From Desulfobulbaceae bacterium (GTDB lineage Bacteria > Desulfobacterota > Desulfobulbia > Desulfobulbales > Desulfocapsaceae): a DNA stretch of 6,005 nucleotides. Shown piece by piece: positions 1 to 5,574 of the stretch. Each line of letters begins with the position of its first letter. The first letter of the stretch is position 1. The DNA lies in contig JAMOMO010000434.1 in assembly GCA_027067035.1 (NCBI GenBank), positions 1 through 6,005 of the forward strand, written 5' to 3'. Below the pieces are notes generated by a model. It saw only the letters and a program-made list of their open reading frames with translations. It ran no database searches and had not been told where the DNA came from. The position numbers were made by a program, and so were the translations under genes.

Positions 1-421
1 GGCCGGAGGTCATCTTGTCGATCCGGTGTACAAAGCTGAACTGCGGATTCCCGGTGTGGCTGAGGATGAGTTCCCCAAGGCCGTATTCGTGGCTGCTTCC
101 TGTGTGCATGACCATACCTGCAGGCTTATTACAGATGAGTATATCATCATCCTGATATACTATGATCTGTTCGGCAAGCTCTTGCTGTTCCTTCGTCAGC
201 TGCATTGCTGGTGTTGCAACTGTGGGAGCTGAGGCTTCCCAGACCCGGACTCTGTCACCCTCCTGCAGTCTGTAGTTCTGTTTTTTCTTCTTCCTGTTTA
301 CCTTGACGTTTCCCTTTCTGATCATCTTATAGATGCCGGTCTGAGGAATTTCCTGGTAGGTTTTCCTGAGGAATTTATCCAGTCTGACATTGTGAAAATC
401 CCGGGTGATTGTAAATTCCAT
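1..421 (-). CDS. RluC/RluD-family 23S rRNA pseudouridine synthase, N-terminal part (cut by window edge)
   Basis: This is the first 140 codons of a gene that runs off the left edge of the window. An S4-type RNA-binding domain covers about residues 12-60, with the typical RLDKFLRK opening and a basic stretch (IRKGNVKVNRKKKK). The catalytic domain begins near residue 87 with ILICNKPAGMVMH. The visible part ends exactly in the signature HRIDKMTSG (132-140), where Asp135 is the expected nucleophile that isomerises uridine to pseudouridine in 23S rRNA. The domain order (S4 then PseudoU_synth_2) fits RluC or RluD. The target uridine cannot be decided without the C-terminus, so no symbol is given. 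The ATG at 421-419 puts the S4 domain at the normal distance from the N-terminus; there is no clear Shine-Dalgarno sequence upstream. The gene is divergent from dut. The family call is firm; the subfamily is open. Confidence 0.9.
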   Translation of the reverse strand, partial: MEFTITRDFHNVRLDKFLRKTYQEIPQTGIYKMIRKGNVKVNRKKKKQNYRLQEGDRVRVWEASAPTVATPAMQLTKEQQELAEQIIVYQDDDILICNKPAGMVMHTGSSHEYGLGELILSHTGNPQFSFVHRIDKMTSG

Positions 422-550
422 TGCAGTATCCGGTTGAAGAGAGTGAGGGGAAGGGCGGAACAGGGATAATTTGTACCTCTTTGCACAGGGTATCGCAATG
501 CTAATTATGGTTTTTCTGGTCTCCATTTACGAGATCAGGTATGGTGGGGC
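422..550. other. Divergent intergenic region between the pseudouridine synthase gene and dut
   Basis: This 129-bp spacer must hold the promoters for both flanking genes. Besides the weak minus-strand candidate, a plus-strand TTGCAC (481-486) sits 16 bp from AATTAT (503-508), a poor match that could serve dut. I see no strong hairpin, operator-like palindrome or small ORF here. Confidence 0.5.
470..498 (-). promoter_or_regulatory. Possible sigma70-like promoter for the pseudouridine synthase gene
   Basis: On the minus strand a TTGCGA box (498-493) lies 17 bp from a TACAAA box (475-470). Each matches its consensus hexamer at four of six positions, with ideal spacing. A start point near 463 would give a leader of about 40 nt. 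The match is weak and could be chance. Confidence 0.25.
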
Positions 551-1018
551 ATGGAATTGAAACAGAAGACAGTGAAAATTAGCTGGCTGGCCCCTGAAGA
601 GAGCAGCGACCTGCCACTTCCCGCCTACCAGTCCGAGCTTGCGGCTGGAATGGATGTGGCTGCAGCCATAAAAGAACCGTTTATCCTGGAGCCGGGTGCC
701 ATTCACCTCTTTGGCACCGGATTCCGTGTTGCCATCCCGAAGGGATTTGAGATACAGGTACGGCCCCGAAGCGGTCTTGCCGTGAAGCACGGGGTCACGG
801 TGATCAACAGCCCCGGTACCATTGACGCTGATTATCGGGGAGAGCTGCGGGTGGGGCTCATAAACCTCAGTAACGTTGCCTTCACCGTACATCGCGGTGA
901 TCGCATCGCCCAGCTGGTTCTGGCTCCCGTGGTACAGGCACGTCTTGAACTGTGTACCTCCCTTGATGATACGGAGCGTGGCAGCGGCGGGTTTGGTCAT
1001 ACCGGAATAAAGGGATAG
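551..1018 (+). CDS. dut: dUTP diphosphatase (dUTPase), trimeric type
   Basis: The enzyme hydrolyses dUTP to dUMP and pyrophosphate, which keeps uracil out of DNA and supplies dUMP for dTMP synthesis. It acts in the cytoplasm as a homotrimer. All five motifs of the trimeric family are present in order: AGMDVAAA (32-39), PRSGLA (72-77), GTIDADYRGEL (89-99, Asp92 the expected water-activating residue), RGDRIAQLV (115-123) and RGSGGFGHTG (143-152, Phe148 the base-stacking residue of the mobile C-terminal arm). The length of 155 aa is normal (about 150). An AGGT at 537-540 and the GGTGGGG just before the ATG are weak ribosome-binding candidates. An ATG ten bases earlier is out of frame and soon stops. 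The gene ends 9 bp before the metallo-hydrolase gene, so the two are very probably co-transcribed. Confidence 0.97.
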   Translation: MELKQKTVKISWLAPEESSDLPLPAYQSELAAGMDVAAAIKEPFILEPGAIHLFGTGFRVAIPKGFEIQVRPRSGLAVKHGVTVINSPGTIDADYRGELRVGLINLSNVAFTVHRGDRIAQLVLAPVVQARLELCTSLDDTERGSGGFGHTGIKG

Positions 1019-1027
1019 CAGGGAATT

Positions 1028-1810
1028 ATGTATTTTTCGGTTCTTGGTTCCGGGAGTAAGGGGAATTCCCTCTATATTGAATCCGGTGGCACCGCCATCC
1101 TCATCGATGCCGGTTTTTCAGGAAAAGAGATTGCCGGAAGGATGGCCGTTCTTGGCAGGAAGCTGGAAGATCTTGATGCCCTTTTTCTCACCCATGAGCA
1201 TGGTGATCACATCTCAGGGGCTGGTGTTATTTCCCGGCGCTGCAGGATTCCCGTTCATGCCAATGAGGGGACTTTCCGCGGCAGTGACAAACGGGTGGGA
1301 AAGCTGCATAAGCGGGTGGAGTTTGAAACGGGTACGAGTGTGGTGTTGCAGGACCTTGAAATTCGTTCCTTCAGAATCTCCCACGACACCCTGGATCCGG
1401 TCGGGTTTCTGGTCAGCGACGGCAATGTCAGCCTTGCCCTGTGTACTGATACCGGAAAGGTATCACAACTTGTAAGCAGGAGGCTGACCGGCTGTGATGC
1501 TGTTATCCTTGAATTTAACCATGATCCGCAGATGTTGAAGCAGGGGCCGTATCCACTTTCGCTGCAGCAGCGGGTGCGCTCCAGCCAGGGACATCTTGCC
1601 AACGGGGATGCCGCGGATTTTCTGCAGACACTGCTCCATGACAATCTGCAGTACATTGTTCTGGCCCACCTCAGTAAAACAAACAACACCCGGGATCTTG
1701 CCCTGCAGAGTGCAGCGGCGGTGATCCACCCGCAGCAGCAGCGCCGTATCCATGTCGCCGCCCAGCAGAGTCCCTCGGAACTGTTTGAGCTTTTTCACGG
1801 CTCCAGGTAG
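1028..1810 (+). CDS. WalJ/YycJ-type metallo-beta-lactamase-fold hydrolase
   Basis: This 260-aa cytoplasmic protein of the MBL fold has the metal-binding signature THEHGDH at 55-61 (His56, His58, Asp60, His61). The rest matches the YycJ/WalJ subgroup: an N-terminal LGSGSKGNS (6-14), SHDTLDPVGF (118-127), TDTG with Asp141, LEFNHD (161-166), the QGHLAN block (187-192) and LAHLSKTNN (212-220) with His214. The length is typical of the subgroup (about 260-265). YycJ/WalJ proteins are thought to be nucleases acting in DNA repair or replication and are encoded with the WalKR wall regulators in Firmicutes; no such regulators are visible here. AGGGA (1020-1024) is the likely ribosome-binding site though only 3 nt from the ATG; AAGGGA (1010-1015), inside the end of dut, is an alternative. 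It probably shares a transcript with dut. The substrate is not provable from sequence. Confidence 0.9.
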   Translation: MYFSVLGSGSKGNSLYIESGGTAILIDAGFSGKEIAGRMAVLGRKLEDLDALFLTHEHGDHISGAGVISRRCRIPVHANEGTFRGSDKRVGKLHKRVEFETGTSVVLQDLEIRSFRISHDTLDPVGFLVSDGNVSLALCTDTGKVSQLVSRRLTGCDAVILEFNHDPQMLKQGPYPLSLQQRVRSSQGHLANGDAADFLQTLLHDNLQYIVLAHLSKTNNTRDLALQSAAAVIHPQQQRRIHVAAQQSPSELFELFHGSR

Positions 1811-1849
1811 ACTGACTTACTTATGCGTGCTTCTTTGTAACGGGTGCTG
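1811..1849. other. Short convergent gap between the MBL gene and yhbY
   Basis: Two transcription units meet tail to tail across 39 bp. I find no convincing GC-rich hairpin followed by a T run on either strand. The only candidate stem, GAGC/GCTC around 1788-1804 at the end of the MBL gene, is four base pairs long. Termination may be Rho-dependent, or the transcripts may overlap. Confidence 0.4.
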
Positions 1850-2194
1850 TTATCTGGGAAGCTTTATCTGCTTGTCCGAATCAATTTCTGGATTTCTCCT
1901 GTAGAGCAGAATGGTTTTCCCGATGATCTGTACCAGGCTGCTTCCACTTCCCCTTGACAGGGTGTCAGCTGTCTCCTGCCTGGAAACAGGGCTGCTTTTT
2001 CCCACCTTCACTTTGATCAGTTCGTGTCGACTCAGCTCAAGTATGGTTGCGGTGATAATCCTCTCGCCGAGGCCGTCTTTGCCAATGGAAACAACGGGGC
2101 TCAAGCTGTGCCCGAGTCCCTTGAGAAATTTTTTCTGTTTGGATGTGAGAACCGGTCCTGCGTTATTTTCTTCTTCTGTATTCTGTTCAGTCAT
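1850..2194 (-). CDS. yhbY: YhbY-type ribosome-assembly RNA-binding protein (CRM domain)
   Basis: This small basic protein of 114 aa belongs to the CRS1/YhbY (CRM) family. The CRM domain covers about residues 16-112. It opens with LTSKQKKFLKGLGHSLSPVV, continues with the glycine-rich SIGKDGLGERI and HELIKVKVG, and ends with IGKTILLYRRNP. The terminal IKLPR resembles the E. coli YhbY end. E. coli YhbY associates with 50S precursors, so a role in large-subunit assembly is likely. Compared with the roughly 97-aa E. coli protein it has an acidic N-terminal extension of about 15 residues. The ATG at 2194-2192 has no Shine-Dalgarno sequence. It lies 51 bp downstream of the TraB-family gene on the same strand, so read-through from there is plausible. 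It converges on the MBL gene. Confidence 0.93.
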   Translation of the reverse strand: MTEQNTEEENNAGPVLTSKQKKFLKGLGHSLSPVVSIGKDGLGERIITATILELSRHELIKVKVGKSSPVSRQETADTLSRGSGSSLVQIIGKTILLYRRNPEIDSDKQIKLPR

Positions 2195-2243
2195 AATTGT
2201 ATATCTGTATTCTCGTGTTGTTTGATTGACGGTCTGTAAAATG

Positions 2244-2255
2244 TATCAGCTGATA
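2244..2255. repeat. 12-bp perfect palindrome at the traB-family stop codon
   Basis: TATCAGCTGATA reads the same on both strands and contains the stop codon of the TraB-family gene (TGA, complement of 2246-2248). It has no loop, so it is a poor RNA hairpin; as DNA it could be a protein-binding site. Chance occurrence is quite possible. Confidence 0.4.
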
Positions 2256-3442
2256 AGATTTTTAATGATTTCATAGCCTCCCACGTAGGTTCCGATGGCG
2301 GAGCCGAAACCGGTGAAGAGGAATACCAGAAAGAGCCGCAGGAGCTTGTTTTTCCACCAGCCTTTCACTGTTCCCATGTCTTCTCCGACGGTCTCAAATT
2401 CACGCACCACCGGAGGAGTGCGCATTACCTGGATGAATGCGGCGACATATCCGGCACCGATAACAGGAGTCAGGCTGGTAATGGGGGCTGCGACAAAGGC
2501 ACCGAGAACTGTTACGGGGTTGGCAAATGCCAGTACCCCGCCAAGGGCTGACGGGATGCCGTTTGCAAGAATCCAGTAGAGGAGATTTGCTCCGGCATCG
2601 CTCATGCCTTTCTGTACACCAATGGTGACCAGTGAACCGATGATGAGCAGGGGAATGGACCAGCCGAGAATCTTCCATATCCGTGAAACGGGAGGGATGG
2701 TGCTGATCTCCTCAAGTTCGTCACTGTGGTCCTCATTGAACAGGTTTGTAATGCCTTTAACATGACCGGCACCCACAACTGCAACCAGGCGCTTGCCCTC
2801 TGCGGCCTTTATCTTTTCGGAGAGATAGATGTCCCTTTCGTCAATGAGAACTTTTTTGACATCAGGCAGGGCGCTTCCCATTTCGTCCATCAGGTCGGAA
2901 AGCACATCTTTCTGCTTCATTTCAGCAAGTTTTTCTTCGCTGATCTCTGTGGAATCAAAGAGTGAGGAGAAGAGGGTGACCAGCAGGTAGCCCTTTTTGA
3001 AAAAACCGGTGGATTTCCAGGCACGGCGCAGGGTAACCCGGACATCCCGGTCACACAGCGCAATGGGGATATCATGGGCATTTGCGGTCTCTGCTGCCTT
3101 CAGCAGTTCTGCTCCCGGTTTAACACCGAGCTGGCTGCCAAGTTTTTTCTGGTATGAGGCCATGAGCAGGTTGATCATCAGGGTGGAGAGCTGCTTGTCT
3201 CTGATGATCTGTTTCAGGTCAAGGGACTGCCATTTTTTCTTCTGGGTGAGGGCCTGGTATCGTTTTTCGTCAAGCTCTATACAGACACAGTCCGGTTTTT
3301 CGCGGCTGATGACTTCTTCCACCAGGTCAACGGATTCCTGTGATATGTGGGCTGTCCCGATGAGAAGAATCGTTTTCCCGTCATGGGTTATGGTGTGGAC
3401 ATCTGCCGGGTAGTCGGGATGTGCTTCTGGTGGATTTGGCAT
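2246..3442 (-). CDS. TraB/PrgY-family membrane protein
   Basis: This 398-aa protein has the layout of bacterial and archaeal TraB/PrgY homologues: a soluble N-terminal domain of about 255 residues followed by a hydrophobic C-terminal region. Family motifs are GTAHIS (29-34), ELDEKR (56-61), DRD (131-133), DERDIYL (201-207) and VGAGHVKG (223-230). The paired Gly-x-x-His motifs and the Glu are shared with the Tiki/GumN/TraB group of proposed or proven metalloproteases. Hydrophobic segments lie at about 259-277, 284-305, 307-322, 325-340 and 367-388. PrgY/TraB of Enterococcus plasmids limits the activity of self-produced sex pheromone; the role of chromosomal homologues like this one is unknown, and no conjugation genes are nearby. 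The ATG is chosen because the first motif lies only 29 residues in. The leader has no Shine-Dalgarno sequence. It lies downstream of mltD on the same strand after a 149-bp gap. Confidence 0.9.
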   Translation of the reverse strand: MPNPPEAHPDYPADVHTITHDGKTILLIGTAHISQESVDLVEEVISREKPDCVCIELDEKRYQALTQKKKWQSLDLKQIIRDKQLSTLMINLLMASYQKKLGSQLGVKPGAELLKAAETANAHDIPIALCDRDVRVTLRRAWKSTGFFKKGYLLVTLFSSLFDSTEISEEKLAEMKQKDVLSDLMDEMGSALPDVKKVLIDERDIYLSEKIKAAEGKRLVAVVGAGHVKGITNLFNEDHSDELEEISTIPPVSRIWKILGWSIPLLIIGSLVTIGVQKGMSDAGANLLYWILANGIPSALGGVLAFANPVTVLGAFVAAPITSLTPVIGAGYVAAFIQVMRTPPVVREFETVGEDMGTVKGWWKNKLLRLFLVFLFTGFGSAIGTYVGGYEIIKNLIS

Positions 3443-3591
3443 TGTATGTATATGTGATGAAAGAAGAATGAATTTACGGTTTTGTCACTGAGCCGCATTC
3501 CAGCACCCTGCAGTCCTTTCCTTTCACAGAGGGGATATCATGGGAGTGAGGGGTGGAATAAGAGCTCTTGCCAGGGGGATGTCAGCGGCTC
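3443..3591. other. Gap between mltD and the TraB-family gene, with inverted repeats
   Basis: This spacer of 149 bp shows no credible ORF. It contains GAGCCGC (3490-3496) and its inverted copy GCGGCTC (3585-3591), about 88 nt apart, and a 10-bp palindrome AAGAGCTCTT (3560-3569). Neither is followed by a T run in the minus-strand sense, so neither is a standard intrinsic terminator. A promoter for the TraB-family gene may lie here, but I could not identify a convincing one. Confidence 0.4.
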
Positions 3592-5310
3592 TCAGACATT
3601 TCTGACCTTGAGTCTGATTCCCGGATGGATGCGGTTGGATTTCAGCTTGTTCCAGGCCTTGAGCTGTTTGGTGGAGAGGTTGAACTTTCTGGCGATGGCC
3701 CAGAGGGAGTCCCCCTGCCGGACCTGATACCAGCTGATCTGGGTGACAGGTTTTTCGTTTAACCGGGTAACAGGATATTTTTTCTGCCCGGCAAGGGTGA
3801 TTACGGCTGAAAGTGTGTCTGCTGTCGTGCTGAGCTGTTGTGTCGGAGCACTGTTCTTTGTGGCACGGGAGACGGTTTTTCCGGCGCCCTCTATATAGAG
3901 AGCCAGTTGCTGGCCCGCCCGTATCTTGTGAACACTCTTCAGGCCGTTCCAGTTGACAATTAAATTCACAGGAACATTGTATGTTCTGGCAATTTTTGAG
4001 AGGGTCTCGCCTGGTTTGATGGTATGGAGAATGAGGTCATTGGCCGCAATACTCTGCTCATCTCCCTTGTTGATCAGGCGATACCTGGTACTGCTGTAGG
4101 GAATTCGTAAATGTTTCCCGGCAATCAGTTCATTGCTGCGCAGGTTGTTGATTTTGAGCAGGGTGGTTTTATTGATGTTATAGCGCTTGCAGATTCTGGA
4201 GAGACTGTCTCCTTTTCTGATCACATGGATCTTATAACCGGTGCTCACAACACTGTTGAGACGAGGCAGGTTGGCTTTCGCCAGTTCAGCGGTTCCCTTG
4301 GGAATCTGAACAGTATAATGACTCTTGTTGAGGGGCGTTTTTCCGGTTTTCAGCTCCTGATTGAGTTTTTTTATCTCTTTGCTGCTCACATTGCTGATAA
4401 GGGCGACGGCATCAAGACTGAATCCGGGGCCCACCCGCAGGGTCTCATATTCCAGAGGCTTCTGGTAGTTGATGTTGCTGAATCCGTACTGCTCAGGGTT
4501 CTTGGCTATGAGGATGGCCGCAATGAGCTTGGGAACGTAACGTTTGGTTTCAAGGCGCAGGTAGCGATGCTGGGCAAGGCTCCAGAAATTGTCTGTTTTG
4601 TAGCGCTTCAGGCCGCGTCTTATCTTGCCGGCTCCTGCGTTGTATCCGGCAACGGCCAGGTGCCAGTCACCAAAATCCGCATAGAGATCAGAGAGAAAGG
4701 CTATTGCGGCTCTGGTGGATTTTTCCGCGTGACGACGCTCGTCCACATATCTGTCAATACGAAGGTTGTACTGTCTGGCGGTTCCCTTGATAAACTGCCA
4801 GAGCCCGACGGCCCGTGCCCTGGAATAGGCACGCTGATTAAAGCCGCTTTCGATCATCGAGAGGTAGGCGAGGTCTTCGGGAAGGCCTGCTTCACGCAGT
4901 TCCTTTTTGAACATGGGAAGGTATCTGCCGGATCGTTCAAGCCAGCGCCGGAAGGTTTTTTTCTGACGGTTTTGGAAGAGGTCGAGATATGCTTCCACCT
5001 GTTTGTTGATGACAATGGGGAAATCATAGGTGGTTTCCTTTTCTTCGGGCGTGAATTGAAATTGACCGTTGTCAGGGTGCCATGTTCCGGTCCGCCTCAG
5101 TATTTCAAGTTCCTCGGTGAGACACTGTTCCGGTTCCGCCTCAACCAGAAGCAGTTCCGGGTCGGTGGAAAGTGAACTCACGGGAGAGGCGATTTCTCCG
5201 CTGGGCAGGGGGTAGAGAACGGTTGTATTCTGGCCTCCGCAGGAGGAGAGAAAGAGAAGGGCTGCGCCCATGCAGAAGCTGTTACGGAAAAGTGATGAGA
5301 TTCGAGGCAT
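3592..5310 (-). CDS. mltD: MltD-like membrane-bound lytic murein transglycosylase, LysM lipoprotein
   Basis: The enzyme cleaves the MurNAc-GlcNAc bond of peptidoglycan non-hydrolytically, leaving 1,6-anhydro ends. The 572-aa product starts with a lipoprotein signal: positively charged N-terminus, hydrophobic stretch and lipobox LSSC with Cys24. Gly25 at the +2 position predicts outer-membrane sorting. The SLT catalytic domain spans about 125-275, with catalytic Glu154 in ESGF, then AVGLWQF (167-173) and AGYNAG (221-226). Peptidoglycan-binding LysM domains lie at about 360-403, 428-472 and 526-569. A divergent LysM-like block (about 291-338) follows the catalytic domain, as in MltD relatives. 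A Ser/Thr-rich linker (about 473-525) precedes the last LysM. E. coli MltD is shorter (about 450 aa). The start gives a complete signal peptide and lies about 22 nt from a predicted transcription start. It is divergent from a peptidoglycan synthase gene. Confidence 0.94.
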   Translation of the reverse strand: MPRISSLFRNSFCMGAALLFLSSCGGQNTTVLYPLPSGEIASPVSSLSTDPELLLVEAEPEQCLTEELEILRRTGTWHPDNGQFQFTPEEKETTYDFPIVINKQVEAYLDLFQNRQKKTFRRWLERSGRYLPMFKKELREAGLPEDLAYLSMIESGFNQRAYSRARAVGLWQFIKGTARQYNLRIDRYVDERRHAEKSTRAAIAFLSDLYADFGDWHLAVAGYNAGAGKIRRGLKRYKTDNFWSLAQHRYLRLETKRYVPKLIAAILIAKNPEQYGFSNINYQKPLEYETLRVGPGFSLDAVALISNVSSKEIKKLNQELKTGKTPLNKSHYTVQIPKGTAELAKANLPRLNSVVSTGYKIHVIRKGDSLSRICKRYNINKTTLLKINNLRSNELIAGKHLRIPYSSTRYRLINKGDEQSIAANDLILHTIKPGETLSKIARTYNVPVNLIVNWNGLKSVHKIRAGQQLALYIEGAGKTVSRATKNSAPTQQLSTTADTLSAVITLAGQKKYPVTRLNEKPVTQISWYQVRQGDSLWAIARKFNLSTKQLKAWNKLKSNRIHPGIRLKVRNV

Positions 5311-5338
5311 AAAAATAGTAAAGTAAGGAAAAATCGTG

Positions 5339-5367
5339 AATATATGAGTATGATGCTATTCTGTTAA
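5339..5367 (-). promoter_or_regulatory. Predicted sigma70-type promoter of mltD
   Basis: On the minus strand, -35 box TTAACA (5367-5362) and -10 box TATATT (5344-5339) are separated by exactly 17 bp. Each matches its consensus at five of six positions. Transcription would start near 5332 and give a leader of about 22 nt before the mltD ATG at 5310. That leader is pyrimidine-rich and has no Shine-Dalgarno sequence. Confidence 0.6.
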
Positions 5368-5370
5368 AAA

Positions 5371-5386
5371 TTACCCGTCAGGGTAA
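5371..5386. promoter_or_regulatory. Palindrome next to the mltD -35 box (operator or weak terminator-like hairpin)
   Basis: TTACCC and GGGTAA form a perfect 6-bp inverted repeat around a 4-nt centre. It ends 3 bp upstream of the predicted mltD -35 box. On the minus strand it is followed directly by TTTTT, so as RNA it would look like a short intrinsic terminator, though with only three GC pairs it would be weak. Its position fits a regulator-binding site for mltD at least as well. Confidence 0.4.
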
Positions 5387-5504
5387 ATGCATCCTTGAGG
5401 TATATGATTGAAAACGGTACAATCCCGTGAACCTTAGTAGTTAAACTCGAAGCAGCTATAAATTGCAACAAAAAATAGTGGTGCAGGATTTCAATAAACA
5501 GCCA

Positions 5505-5531
5505 TTTTCACCGCTTTAGCACTGATATAAT
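5505..5531 (+). promoter_or_regulatory. Predicted promoter of the class A PBP gene
   Basis: A perfect consensus -10 box TATAAT lies at 5526-5531. The best -35 candidate is TTTTCA (5505-5510), four of six matches with a short 15-bp spacer, so recognition would lean on the -10. Transcription would start near 5538, about 30 nt ahead of the PBP start codon. Confidence 0.45.
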
Positions 5532-5556
5532 TCCTGAAAAACTGAGGCGGTTTCAC

Positions 5557-5574
5557 ATGCTTTTCCTATGTTAA
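5557..5574 (+). CDS. Possible five-codon leader ORF overlapping the PBP start
   Basis: An ATG at 5557 follows GAGGCGG (5544-5550) by six bases, a good ribosome-binding position. The frame encodes only MLFLC and stops with TAA at 5572-5574, four codon positions past the first base of the PBP ATG (5568-5570), in a different frame. The PBP start itself has no closer Shine-Dalgarno sequence. Ribosomes ending here could restart on the overlapping PBP ATG. This is an inference from spacing; the peptide itself may have no function. Confidence 0.3.
   Translation: MLFLC

Larger units (their letters stand above)
5311..5567. other. Divergent control region between mltD and the class A PBP gene
   Basis: This 257-bp AT-rich spacer holds the predicted mltD promoter and its palindrome on the left and the predicted PBP promoter on the right. 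The central part (about 5390-5500) shows no strong hairpin, no ORF with a ribosome-binding site and no recognisable riboswitch. Confidence 0.6.

Noticed and set aside
26..232. A 68-codon plus-strand frame at the left edge
   Set aside because: It is antisense to the pseudouridine synthase frame, whose S4 domain and HRIDKMTSG motif are clear.
527..1000. A 157-codon minus-strand frame over dut
   Set aside because: It is antisense to a dUTPase with all five family motifs and resembles no known family.
1044..1689. Overlapping frames on both strands inside the MBL gene
   Set aside because: The MBL-fold frame carries the complete metal-binding signature; the others show no domain.
1720..1745. CAG-rich run in the MBL gene as a possible microsatellite
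   Set aside because: Only three consecutive CAG units occur and they fit ordinary glutamine codons, with no longer repeat array.
1788..1804. Terminator at the end of the MBL gene
   Set aside because: The stem is four base pairs (GAGC/GCTC) and no T run follows it on the plus strand.
2997..3413. A 138-codon plus-strand frame in the TraB-family gene
   Set aside because: It is antisense to the conserved motif region of the TraB-family protein and is low-complexity and serine-rich.
4111..5175. A 354-codon open frame on the plus strand inside mltD
   Set aside because: It lies wholly antisense to the strongly supported MltD gene, shows no recognisable domain and has no clear ribosome-binding site; it is a by-product of codon use on the other strand.
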